Positions 25,763 through 33,453 of a DNA stretch of 64,000 nucleotides are shown here, one piece after another; the stretch's first letter is position 1; the number at the start of each line of letters is the position of its first letter. This DNA comes from Microbulbifer sp. Q7 (lineage in GTDB: Bacteria; Pseudomonadota; Gammaproteobacteria; Pseudomonadales; Cellvibrionaceae): assembly GCF_001639145.1 (NCBI RefSeq), contig NZ_LROY01000002.1, forward strand, positions 1,520,501 to 1,584,500, in the 5' to 3' direction. The position numbers and the translations under genes were made by a program. Under the pieces are notes generated by a model. That model did no database searches. It saw only the letters and a list, made by a program, of their open reading frames with translations, and was not told the origin of the DNA.

Positions 25763-27196
25763 TTACAGTCTGATGTGCAGGGTAAGCCCCGCGAGGCCTT
25801 CATCACCGCGCTCGTCGGGCGGCACAATACTGATCTCACCGTGGTAGCTCTCGACGATATCCACCACCACCGCGAGCCCGATGCCCTGCCCCTGTTGCTG
25901 CTGATCCGCACGCACCCCGCGCTGGACCACTTGCTGCCACTGGGTCTCGCTTAACCCGGGGCCATTATCCGCGACCAACACCTCAAGCCCGCGCTGGTCC
26001 GGGCGGTTAGCCGCATGGACCAGCAGCTTGCCGCCACCGTACTTGTAGCCGTTATCCAGCAGGTTGCCGAGCATTTCCATCAGGTCGCCCTCGTCGCCGT
26101 AAAACAACACCAAGTCGTCACACAATATTTCCGCGTCTACCGTCTTGCCCCGATATACCTTGTCCAGCGCCGTGAGGATCTTCTCAACCAGCGGCTGTAC
26201 CGGGACACCGCGCAGGATGGACTTTGGCGAGGTCGCCACCGCGCGCTTCAACTGATAGCTGATAATGCTGTCCATGCGCTGTACCTGCTCTGCCAGTGCG
26301 GCTTCGGCGGCCTGCGGGTCCCGGGCCACGTCGAGCCCCTTCAGGACCGCCAGCGGTGTCTTCAGGCTATGCGCCAGGTCGCCGAGGGTGTGCCGGGTTT
26401 TCTCCCGCTGGCGACGCTCGTTTTCAATCAGCAGGTTGAGGTTGTCGGTGAGCGGCACCAGTTCGCGCGGAAAATTCCCCTGCAGAGTATCCGCACCTCC
26501 CTGTTGCATTTTTTGCAGCGCACGGGTGACGCCGCGCAACGGCGCCAGCCCCCATTGCAGCACCAGTAGCTGCACCGCAATCAGTGCCAGCGCGCCGATA
26601 CCCAGCCAGCGCCACAGGGTGTCACTGAACTGCTTTACCTGCGCATACAGCGGTGCGGCGTCTTCAAGAATGACAAAGGTGAATTGCCGCTCGTTCTCCA
26701 GCCCCCAGGCAATGCCCTGGCGAAAACTGCTGTAGGGGGTATCGAGATCCGGCAAACGGACCTCCGCATAGACTTGCTGCCCTTGCCGCAGCGGCAGTGG
26801 TAGCGGTAACGCAGAAAAATTCGGCAGACTCAGTGCCGATTGCGAGCGCCAGATTACACGCCCACGGGCATCCATCACCGCGCCGATCAAGCCGGAGTCG
26901 GGCTGGTTAAAACGCTGCTCCGGTAGGTTCAGGGGCAGTTGCAGAGCATCCCCATCCGGCTCCGCTACCGCCAGCAGGGTGTACACATGCAACTGAAGTT
27001 CCCGCGCCTTGGCTTCGTCCAGGGAGGTTCGATAGGCCCGCTCGAGGACCCCGGACAGCACAACCAGAAACACCAGGAGTACCAGGGTCGCCATCAGGGA
27101 AAGACGGCCAGTGAGCGAATGCCACCAGCGACGAATCGCCAGCCACCATTGACCGGAGTGTGCGCGGGACAGCAACCGCTTAGCCCGCGGCAACAC
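25763..27196 (-). CDS. PhoQ-like sensor histidine kinase
   Basis: About 477 residues if it starts at GTG 27196, which overlaps the regulator's stop by 17 bases; TTG codons nearby and an ATG farther inside are alternatives. Two membrane helices (about 35-55 and 200-222) flank a periplasmic sensor. The phosphoacceptor box is LGDLAHSLKTPLAVLKG. The ATPase domain has the N box LLDNGYKYGGG, DNGPGL and GQGIGLAVVVDIVE. Gene order PepSY protein-regulator-kinase and the HAMP-to-H-box spacing resemble PhoPQ systems of marine gammaproteobacteria. The stimulus is not shown by the sequence. Confidence 0.87.
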   Translation of the reverse strand: MLPRAKRLLSRAHSGQWWLAIRRWWHSLTGRLSLMATLVLLVFLVVLSGVLERAYRTSLDEAKARELQLHVYTLLAVAEPDGDALQLPLNLPEQRFNQPDSGLIGAVMDARGRVIWRSQSALSLPNFSALPLPLPLRQGQQVYAEVRLPDLDTPYSSFRQGIAWGLENERQFTFVILEDAAPLYAQVKQFSDTLWRWLGIGALALIAVQLLVLQWGLAPLRGVTRALQKMQQGGADTLQGNFPRELVPLTDNLNLLIENERRQREKTRHTLGDLAHSLKTPLAVLKGLDVARDPQAAEAALAEQVQRMDSIISYQLKRAVATSPKSILRGVPVQPLVEKILTALDKVYRGKTVDAEILCDDLVLFYGDEGDLMEMLGNLLDNGYKYGGGKLLVHAANRPDQRGLEVLVADNGPGLSETQWQQVVQRGVRADQQQQGQGIGLAVVVDIVESYHGEISIVPPDERGDEGLAGLTLHIRL

Positions 27197-27857
27197 TGAA
27201 TCGATAGCCGCGCCCGCGCAGGGTTTCGATCGGCTTGGCGCCACCGGCAGCATCAATTTTTTTACGCAATCGGCCGATAAACACCTCAATCACGTTGCTG
27301 TCACGGTCACAGTCCTGTTCATAAATGTGCTCGGTGAGCGTGGTTTTGGATACCACCTCATCGGGATGCAACATCAGATATTCGAGGACTTTATATTCGA
27401 ACGATGTGAGTTCCAGCTCGCACCCCGATACCTTCACCCGCTGCGCACTGGTATCCATCTCGATGGGGCCGGCGTTGATGGTGGGCGAGGAAAAACCCGC
27501 GGAGCGACGCACCAGCGCATTCAGGCGCGCCAGCAGCTCTTCGGTGTGAAACGGCTTGGTCAGGTAGTCGTCGCCACCCGCTTCCAGGCCACGCACACGC
27601 TCCTGCCAGTGGCCACGGGCGGTCAAAATTAGGATGGGGAAATGGTGGGACTCCTTGCGCAGGGTTTCGATCACCTGGATACCGTCTACCTTCGGCAAAC
27701 CCAGATCCATCACCGCCACGTCGTACGGGAACTCACGCCCCAGATACAACGCCTCCTCGCCATCCGGCGCCTCGTCTACCGTGTAGCCCGCTTTGCGCAG
27801 GGAAGCCGCAAGCTGCTCCCGCAGGGCATGCTCGTCTTCAACCAACAGTGCGCGCAT
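27180..27857 (-). CDS. PhoP-like response regulator, OmpR family
   Basis: 225 residues from ATG 27857 with GAGGA 6-7 bases upstream. Receiver domain (residues 1-115): acidic pocket LLVEDEHALRE, phosphoacceptor Asp in VAVMDLGLPKVDG, Thr in ILTARGHWQ and Lys in DYLTKPFHTEELL. Winged-helix DNA-binding domain (about 125-222) with IEVFIGRLRKKID and ETLRGRGYRF. It is the partner of the overlapping kinase gene. Confidence 0.93.
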   Translation of the reverse strand: MRALLVEDEHALREQLAASLRKAGYTVDEAPDGEEALYLGREFPYDVAVMDLGLPKVDGIQVIETLRKESHHFPILILTARGHWQERVRGLEAGGDDYLTKPFHTEELLARLNALVRRSAGFSSPTINAGPIEMDTSAQRVKVSGCELELTSFEYKVLEYLMLHPDEVVSKTTLTEHIYEQDCDRDSNVIEVFIGRLRKKIDAAGGAKPIETLRGRGYRFSVAAG

Positions 27858-27905
27858 AAAATTTCCTCTACCTGTTATCGGTGGCCGGAACACTCAACCG
27901 GAGCA

Positions 27906-28265
27906 TCAACGGGAGATGCGGCCACTTTTCTTGTCTACGAACACCACATAGACCTGACTCTTGTCAGAAAGTCCCTTAACCCGGTACATGGCCCGGCCAT
28001 TGCGCTGCACTTCACTGATTGCCAGGATTTTTCCGCCGTAACGTTTCTTCACCAGGGCCGCCGCTTGATCGCGGGAAACACCGCGGTTCTGTACGCGCAT
28101 GCTGGCGAGGGGCTGCACATTCAGGTAACCCAACCCGCGCACGGAATTTTCCCCGGAAGTGCGATCCTCAGCACGCTGCCCCGCATGGAGCGGTGAGGCG
28201 AGCAGCGTGGCACACAGGCCAATCACCAAAACCATCGCAGCGGTTGGGGTAGCGGGAAATTTCAC
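27906..28265 (-). CDS. Secreted PepSY-domain protein
   Basis: 119 residues starting with GTG; AGGAG lies 7 bases upstream. Signal peptide to about residue 28 (LLASPLHAG), then a PepSY-like domain (SRDQAAALVKKRYGGKILAI through YRVKGLSDKSQVYVVFVD). It heads the operon with the regulator and kinase genes, 48 bases before the regulator start. PepSY proteins can inhibit proteases or modulate sensors, so a periplasmic input to this two-component system is plausible inference. Confidence 0.85.
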   Translation of the reverse strand: MKFPATPTAAMVLVIGLCATLLASPLHAGQRAEDRTSGENSVRGLGYLNVQPLASMRVQNRGVSRDQAAALVKKRYGGKILAISEVQRNGRAMYRVKGLSDKSQVYVVFVDKKSGRISR

Positions 28266-28301
28266 AATGCAGCTCCTGTTATCGTTGAATCGCCGGTGAT
28301 G

Positions 28302-28886
28302 TCAAAGAACCGGCGTGACGTCCACACGCACCCGAATTTTATCCCCGGGATGGCGGTCGGTGCGAATCAGATATTCCTGACCGTTATAGCGGTAGTTTAC
28401 GTCATATCCTACCAATTCCCGACGGGTACTGACTTCCTCAACCACCCGGCACTGCTGCTGGGTGCCGTACTGCACCGGCGCCGTTTGCTGGCTGATGGCG
28501 CTACCGATGGCCGCGCCAACCGCGGCCCCGGCGAGGGTACCCGCACCCTTGTTGCCGCGATGGTAGTGGCGGTGGCGCCCGTAGCCATGACGGTAGCCCC
28601 GGGCCGCATCGCGCCCCACCGCCGCGCCAATCAGGCCGCCGATAATGGCACCCGCCGGAGAGGGTCGCTGGTAGGTAACGGGCTGGTCCCAGCACTGGGT
28701 GCGCGGTTCCACTATCTGGATATCGTTATAAATGGGGGTAACGCCAGTGACAATGGCGTAGTCATAGCCGTCCTGCCCCTCGTAGTAGCCACTCGGACCG
28801 GCCACACCCTGCGCGCTGAACCCCACCAGGCTGGCGGTAAGGCCGGCGAAGGCCAGCTGCTGGAAAAACTTCTGCATCTTAACCAT
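28302..28886 (-). CDS. Exported glycine-zipper 2TM-domain protein
   Basis: 194 residues from ATG 28886 (GGGAG 8 bases upstream). Signal peptide through FSAQGVAG. The middle has two glycine-zipper helices, AGAIIGGLIGAAVGRDAARG and AGTLAGAAVGAAIGSAIS, separated by a His/Arg/Tyr-rich loop (RHGYGRHRHYHRG). The C-terminal part is beta-rich with YDVNYRYNGQEYLIR. The plan is that of SlyB/Rickettsia 17-kDa-like envelope proteins, but no lipobox is seen. It lies upstream of the PepSY-regulator-kinase operon on the same strand. SlyB is PhoP-regulated in enterics, so linkage is suggestive only. Confidence 0.83.
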   Translation of the reverse strand: MVKMQKFFQQLAFAGLTASLVGFSAQGVAGPSGYYEGQDGYDYAIVTGVTPIYNDIQIVEPRTQCWDQPVTYQRPSPAGAIIGGLIGAAVGRDAARGYRHGYGRHRHYHRGNKGAGTLAGAAVGAAIGSAISQQTAPVQYGTQQQCRVVEEVSTRRELVGYDVNYRYNGQEYLIRTDRHPGDKIRVRVDVTPVL

Positions 28887-29018
28887 GTTGTTTGCTCCCT
28901 GAGACCCGAAACTCGGCGCCTGTTGACCACCCAATTGAACCAATGAGAGCACTTTACGCCCAATTGGCTGAATCTATCCTGAACTTGCCAGGTCCCAGCG
29001 GTGAATCATCTCGCCGTT

Positions 29019-29534
29019 TCAGTCGGATACGCCCCGACGCTTGCGCCAGCGCTCGCGGAAGCGCTGGCGCTGGTCTGGGCTCATCTTGCGCCAGCGCTCA
29101 CGCAGGCGACGCTGGCGCTCCGGGGGAAGCTGCCGGAACCGCTCGCGCGCCTCACGGATCTTCTTGCGCTGTTCCGGCGGTAGCGCCTTGAAGCGGGTGT
29201 ACGCCTCGCGCAATGCGTCACGCTGCTCGGGACTGAGCCGCTGCCATTTGCCGAACTCCTGACGGGCGCGCTTGCGCTCCTCGGGGGTCATCGCCGCCCA
29301 GCGCTCTGCCCCTTCGCGCAGGCGAGTGCGCTGCTCTGGCGTAAACTGCTCCCAGCGCTGCTCGAAGCGCTGCAGCAGCTGGCGCTCACTGTCACTCAGA
29401 TCCTGCCAGCTTGGCGCATCGGCCCGCGCCACACTGGCAAGCGAGCACAACAACAGCAACACCGGGGCAATCCCCCGCGCCAACCAGGGCTGAAGAGCGC
29501 GTTTCAACCTGCGTTTTGCTGTGGCACTAATCAT
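29019..29534 (-). CDS. DUF3106 exported, arginine-rich protein
   Basis: 171 residues from ATG 29534, preceded by GAGGGTGAG. An N-terminal hydrophobic segment (GIAPVLLLLCSLASVARADA) acts as a signal peptide or anchor. The rest is a regular Arg/Glu/Gln-rich helix made of repeats such as LSPEQRDALREAYTRFKALP and LPPERQRRLRERWRKMSP, typical of DUF3106. It is strongly basic toward the C-terminus. Last gene of the sigma-factor operon, overlapping the acidic protein gene by 8 bases. Known DUF3106 genes commonly accompany ECF sigma/anti-sigma pairs. The role is unknown; it might bind the acidic partner (inference). Confidence 0.87.
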   Translation of the reverse strand: MISATAKRRLKRALQPWLARGIAPVLLLLCSLASVARADAPSWQDLSDSERQLLQRFEQRWEQFTPEQRTRLREGAERWAAMTPEERKRARQEFGKWQRLSPEQRDALREAYTRFKALPPEQRKKIREARERFRQLPPERQRRLRERWRKMSPDQRQRFRERWRKRRGVSD

Positions 29535-29796
29535 CTTGCTCACCCTCTTCACTTTGCGCATCCGTTTCGGTCTCCACCGCCGGTTGCGGGAGCACGTCTT
29601 CCGTCCAGGTATCTTCCACGTCACTGGGGGCGATAAACTCGCCGGTGTCATCGCTCCAGTCGGAAAGAAACATCAAGAACTCCTCATCCAGTGGCTCTTC
29701 GGCGATAGCGGAAGGCAGTACCAACAGCATCAGAGCCAGTGCTGTCCCGCGCAGTCTGGAGTCACGCCCCCCCGGGAGATCAGGATGAATAGCCAT
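29527..29796 (-). CDS. Small secreted acidic protein in the sigma operon
   Basis: 89 residues. GGAGGAG stands before the ATG. A signal peptide (LRGTALALMLLVLPSAIAEE) is followed by a mature part very rich in Asp and Glu (DEEFLMFLSDWSDD through TDAQSEEGEQDD). I know no family name. It overlaps the preceding gene by 17 bases and the following gene by 8, so its product level is probably tied to both. The segment EEFLMFLSDW resembles VEFYQWLAEE near the C-terminus of the putative anti-sigma protein. Confidence 0.72.
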   Translation of the reverse strand: MAIHPDLPGGRDSRLRGTALALMLLVLPSAIAEEPLDEEFLMFLSDWSDDTGEFIAPSDVEDTWTEDVLPQPAVETETDAQSEEGEQDD

Positions 29797-30205
29797 CCGG
29801 CGTCTCCTCCGCCAACCACTGGTAAAACTCCACGTCCTGGATCATTTCCAGCTCCGCTTCCTCGTCGAGAATCCAGGCGTCGGCCAACATGTCGACGGGC
29901 TTCGCCGGTTGCGTGAGGGTTCCCGGCCACACAACCACAATCGCGATGGTCACTACCGCGGCACTGGCCAGCCCCACCGGCAACCATGGCGCCATCCTTG
30001 GGCCGGTGCCGGTGCCGTTCGCATCCAGTGCGGCAGCGCGCGCACGCCGCAGACGAGACAGGGTTTCCCCATCCAGAGAAGCGTCGCGACGATCCATCGC
30101 GGCACGTGCGCCGGCCACCAGGTCGCGCTCGCCAGGGCTTCTCGTGCGGTTGTCGCTGGGTTTCGCCGAATCGCGACCGGGCGACGGATTCTTCGGGGGT
30201 GTCAT
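29780..30205 (-). CDS. Putative anti-sigma factor, single-pass (DUF3619-like)
   Basis: 141 residues: a cytoplasmic N-terminal part with RDASLDGETLSRLRRARAAAL, one membrane helix (LPVGLASAAVVTIAIVVVW), and a periplasmic acidic tail with EAELEMIQDVEFYQWLAEE. The start codon overlaps the sigma gene's stop (ATGA), and size, topology and position are those of an anti-sigma factor. No zinc-finger HxxxCxxC is present, so it is not a ZAS type. Call rests on context and topology. Confidence 0.72.
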   Translation of the reverse strand: MTPPKNPSPGRDSAKPSDNRTRSPGERDLVAGARAAMDRRDASLDGETLSRLRRARAAALDANGTGTGPRMAPWLPVGLASAAVVTIAIVVVWPGTLTQPAKPVDMLADAWILDEEAELEMIQDVEFYQWLAEETPDGYSS

Positions 30206-30726
30206 CGCACTTCCTCCAATTGCGTACGCAGGGCGGCAAGCGCCCGGGAAAGGTGGGTTTTTACACTACCAGCACTGCAGGACATGGCACTGGCAGTCTC
30301 TGCAACATCGAATCCTTCGACACAGCGCAGCATAAAAGCCTGCTGCTGCCGCGGTGGCAAACCGCTGACGGCCGACTCGATTTGCTCCAGTGCGTGCTGG
30401 GAAAACACCAGCTGCTCCGGCTGCGGCCCAGCCGTATCTTCCAGCACGCCCGGGTCAAAGCCATCATCCTCGTCGTCACCCACAAACTTCTCCCTCAGCA
30501 ACTGCCATCGGGAAACGGTCTTGTGACGACGATGCCAGTCGGTGATGCGATTATTGAGGATGGTAAAAAATAGCGGGCGCCATTGATCCCGCTGCTTGTG
30601 GCGGTAGCGACGCACCAGCGCGAACATCGCATCCTGCACGATATCCAGAGCGTCGTCACGGTTTCCCACCGCCATCGCGGCCATGGAAAAAGCGCGTTTT
30701 TCTACCGAAGCGAGAAACTGTTCCAT
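30202..30726 (-). CDS. ECF-type RNA polymerase sigma factor
   Basis: 174 residues. Region 2 (about 10-75) has DALDIVQDAMFALVRRY and WRPLFFTILNNRITDWHRR. A linker with an acidic stretch (GDDEDDGFDPG) precedes region 4 (about 118-168): LPPRQQQAFMLRCVEG and SAGSVKTHLSRALAALR, the DNA-binding helix-turn-helix. First gene of a four-gene coupled operon. The sigma factor probably controls its own operon; no promoter could be assigned with certainty. Confidence 0.92.
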   Translation of the reverse strand: MEQFLASVEKRAFSMAAMAVGNRDDALDIVQDAMFALVRRYRHKQRDQWRPLFFTILNNRITDWHRRHKTVSRWQLLREKFVGDDEDDGFDPGVLEDTAGPQPEQLVFSQHALEQIESAVSGLPPRQQQAFMLRCVEGFDVAETASAMSCSAGSVKTHLSRALAALRTQLEEVR

Positions 30727-30779
30727 GCAGTGAGTAGCAGCCCGTTGCGCAGGGTTCTTTTTATTGAGGGGGAAAACCC

Positions 30780-30803
30780 GCGGCTCCCCGATTCAGGAGC
30801 CGC
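30780..30803 (-). terminator. Terminator between the repeat-protein gene and the sigma operon
   Basis: GCGGCTCC (30780-30787) and GGAGCCGC (30796-30803), 8-base loop, starting 15 bases beyond the repeat-protein stop. On the minus strand GGGTTTTCC follows. It separates the two transcription units, at least partly. Confidence 0.65.
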
Positions 30804-30817
30804 ATTGGGATTTTGGG

Positions 30818-31264
30818 TTACTTGCGCAGCCGGTCACCGCGGCGGTCCATGCGACGATCGACCCCCTGACCTTTGCGGTCCAGGCGCTGATCAACACGAT
30901 CCCCCTTGCGATCCAGACGGCGGTCAATTTTATCGCCCTTGCGGTCCAGACGGCGGTCGATACGGTCGCCCTTGTTGTCGAGGTGGGCCGCGCGCTTGTC
31001 GTTGCCGCGCGCTTCCGCCCGCTCCGATGCACCGTCCAGGCGGCTATCAATGCGATCCCCCTTGTTGTCGAGGCGGCGATCTACACGATCTCCCTTTTTG
31101 TCCAAACGATTGTCAATGCGGTCCCCGCGGCGATCCATGCGGTTTTCAATCCGGTCGCCCTTGTTGTCCAAGTGCTGAGCGCGCTGCTCGCCATCGTCCG
31201 CCATTGCGGAAAAGGAGAACAGTGCAACGGCCAGAACAACAGCTTGGTTTTTGATCAATTTCAT
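30818..31264 (-). CDS. Secreted 11-residue-repeat protein
   Basis: 148 residues. Signal peptide to Ala22 (LAVALFSFSAMA). The rest is nine copies of an 11-residue unit with consensus LDRKGDRIDRR (residues 32-75 and 95-148), interrupted by LDGASERAEARGNDKRAAH at 76-94. Both blocks open with an R-A-x-H-LDNKGDRI phrase, so the array was itself duplicated. Nearly every residue is charged except the Leu/Ile/Val positions; an 11-residue period favours a long right-handed coiled helix. ATG at 31264 has AGGGA 8 bases upstream; an ATG at 31288 is less likely. No known function. Lies just upstream of the sigma operon. Confidence 0.82.
   Translation of the reverse strand: MKLIKNQAVVLAVALFSFSAMADDGEQRAQHLDNKGDRIENRMDRRGDRIDNRLDKKGDRVDRRLDNKGDRIDSRLDGASERAEARGNDKRAAHLDNKGDRIDRRLDRKGDKIDRRLDRKGDRVDQRLDRKGQGVDRRMDRRGDRLRK
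30821..31171. repeat. 33-bp tandem coding repeats
   Basis: The DNA behind the 11-residue protein repeats: four units, a 57-base spacer, then five units (the last one codon short). Units differ mostly at third positions, so the array is old enough to have diverged. Confidence 0.8.
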
Positions 31265-31370
31265 CGATGGATTCCCTGTTGTGGTCAATGATGGGCGAAT
31301 ACAACTCGCCAGCTCATTGATAAAAACGTGCGAAAACCGGATCGGTTGACATAAATTTTAAAAAAATCAC

Positions 31371-32744
31371 TCAGCTGGCTGTTGCTTCCTGAGGTTCGGG
31401 CTCCTTGGGCTCAGACCCAACCCAGTGTTGTGTCAGGGTACCCGCCGTCATGGCACCGTTCACATTGAGTGCCGTGCGCGCCATATCAATCAATGGCTCG
31501 ACAGAGATCAGAAGCGCAGCAATCTGCACTGGCAGCCCCATGGTAGGCAAAACCACCAGAGCAGCAAAAGTGGCCCCGCCGCCCACGCCAGCAATCCCAA
31601 AGGAGCTGATCACAATCACCGCAATCAGGGACGCCAGCCACACCGGGTCAAAAACATTGATACCCAACGGCACCGCCACCATCACCGCGAGCATTGCCGG
31701 ATAAATTCCGGCACATCCGTTCTGGCCAATCGTGGCCCCGAAGGAGGCGGAGAAGTTGGCAATGGCTGGCGAATTTTTCAGCTCATCGATCTGGGTTTCC
31801 ACGTTCAGGGGAATCGTGGCCGCGCTGGACCGGGAGCTGAAGGCGAACACCAGCACCGGCCAGACCTTGGCGAAATAGTGTATCGGGCTGATGCCGTTCA
31901 CCAGCAACAGTACCCCGTGCACCACAAACATCAGGGCGATGGCGACAAAAGAGGCGATGACAAAGTTGAACAGATTGAAAATATCCGCCCAACTGGATTT
32001 GGCAATCAGGGCAGTGACCAGCGCCATGACGCCATAGGGGGTGAAGGCCATAATCAGCCGCACCAGTTTCATCACCCAGGTCTGGGCAATGGACACAAAG
32101 TGCTCGATGGCCGCACCCTGCTCCGGGTTTTCACGACGCACCGCCAGCGCCGCCAGCCCCAGCAGCACCGCAAATATCACCACCGCAATCACCGAGGTAT
32201 CGCGCTGACCGGCGAGGTCCGCAAAAATGTTGCGCGGGATGAAGGAGGTCAGTATTTGCGGAATGCTCAGGTCGCTGACCCGCCCCATACGCTCATTCAA
32301 CACTTCTACCCGAGCCGCTTCCCGCGCGCCTTCCACAAGCCCCTCGGCAGAGAGCCCGAACAACCAGGCAATCATCACTCCAATCAAGGCGGCAATAGCC
32401 GTCGTCCCCAGCAGGACCGCCAGCACCGAGCCGCTGATCTTGCCCAGTGATCGGGTGTCACTGACTTTGACCACCGCACCAAGAATGGAGACCAGCACCA
32501 GGGGCATCACCAGCAGGTACAGTAAGTTGACGTAGCCTTCGCCAATCAGCCCCACCCAATCCAGAACCCAGGCCGTATTTACCCCCCAACCCTCGGCAAT
32601 GTGCATCACACCGCCCAACAGCAAACCCAGCAGCAGGCCGGCAAATACTGCCGGTGCCAGGGAGTTGCGGCTGCGATGCCAGCGAGCCAGGGGCCAGATC
32701 AGGAGCAGGTAAATGGCCAGTAGGAGTAGTGCACTCAATTGCAT
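31371..32744 (-). CDS. Sodium/dicarboxylate-type symporter, L-cystine transporter-like
   Basis: 457 residues, about eight membrane helices plus two re-entrant loops of the DAACS fold. Hairpin 1 has FAFSSRSSAATIPLNVETQ; the substrate/cation region has FGATIGQNGCAGIYPAMLA; hairpin 2 has SSFGIAGVGGGATFAALVV. These variants and the length are those of TcyP/YdjN cystine carriers rather than glutamate or C4-dicarboxylate carriers. It stands alone. The ribosome-binding site is weak. Exact substrate unproven. Confidence 0.82.
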   Translation of the reverse strand: MQLSALLLLAIYLLLIWPLARWHRSRNSLAPAVFAGLLLGLLLGGVMHIAEGWGVNTAWVLDWVGLIGEGYVNLLYLLVMPLVLVSILGAVVKVSDTRSLGKISGSVLAVLLGTTAIAALIGVMIAWLFGLSAEGLVEGAREAARVEVLNERMGRVSDLSIPQILTSFIPRNIFADLAGQRDTSVIAVVIFAVLLGLAALAVRRENPEQGAAIEHFVSIAQTWVMKLVRLIMAFTPYGVMALVTALIAKSSWADIFNLFNFVIASFVAIALMFVVHGVLLLVNGISPIHYFAKVWPVLVFAFSSRSSAATIPLNVETQIDELKNSPAIANFSASFGATIGQNGCAGIYPAMLAVMVAVPLGINVFDPVWLASLIAVIVISSFGIAGVGGGATFAALVVLPTMGLPVQIAALLISVEPLIDMARTALNVNGAMTAGTLTQHWVGSEPKEPEPQEATAS

Positions 32745-32952
32745 GCGTTAGGAGTCCCCAATTGCAAACTTTGCCGTAAAAAATTGCGCGCATGCTAACA
32801 GCTGGCGCGCGATTCCTTTAAAGACGCTTTGGTTATAGATATAGAAACAGCACAACACCCGGCGACTGCGCAATGCGGCTCACTCACAAAGACAGGGCTG
32901 AACGTGACGATACCAATTCGCTTAGAGTGAACAGCCTTACGGCTAGTGCTGG

Positions 32953-33453
32953 CTATTGAACAGCGCTGCGGATGGCCTGAATTGCCTCGGCAAGTGTCTC
33001 TGCCGTCTGTGGTCCCACCAAGGTGCCCTGCCACTGGCCGTTGGCGTCGATAATCAGCGTCGATGGCAACACCTGAGGCACCGGCTGCCCCCAGTGGTCG
33101 GCTGGCGCTCCGGCCAGCAGGGGAAACTCAATCCCAAACTGCTCGGCCTGCCGCCGCACCTGTTCCGCTGGCAAGCGATCGAAATTGATACCCAGCACCA
33201 GCACCTCCGATTTGTGCTCCCGGTAGAAGCGATTCAGCTCGGGGATTTCCTCGCGACAGGGCGCGCACCATTCCGCCCAATAATTCACCAGCAGTATTCT
33301 GCCTTCTGTAGGTACCGTGTCCCCTTCCAGGGATTGCAGGCCGCCGGCATGTTTTTCGCAACCACTGGCGAATAGCAGAATAAGCGATAGCAGCAGGTAC
33401 AGCTTGGGCTGATCAGGAATTCGCGGTACGGCTCGATGTCTTGGTTCCGGCAT
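32953..33453 (-). CDS. TlpA-like thioredoxin-fold lipoprotein
   Basis: 166 residues from ATG 33453, preceded by AAAGGA. Lipoprotein signal LLLSLILLFASGC with lipobox ASGC, then a thioredoxin fold with VNYWAEWCAPCREEIPELN (active site WCAPC) and the cis-Pro region VLPSTLIIDANG. It would reduce or exchange disulfides in the periplasm (TlpA/ResA-like). Its start lies 41 bases inside the yihY-like gene in another frame, so the two are translationally linked. Confidence 0.9.
   Translation of the reverse strand: MPEPRHRAVPRIPDQPKLYLLLSLILLFASGCEKHAGGLQSLEGDTVPTEGRILLVNYWAEWCAPCREEIPELNRFYREHKSEVLVLGINFDRLPAEQVRRQAEQFGIEFPLLAGAPADHWGQPVPQVLPSTLIIDANGQWQGTLVGPQTAETLAEAIQAIRSAVQ

Noticed and set aside
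29041..29262. Tandem-like Arg/Trp-rich plus-strand frame in the DUF3106 gene
   Set aside because: Shadow of the DUF3106 helical repeats on the opposite strand.
30820..31180. CRISPR-like array suggested by regular 33-bp repeats
   Set aside because: The repeats are contiguous without spacers and encode the 11-residue protein units in frame.
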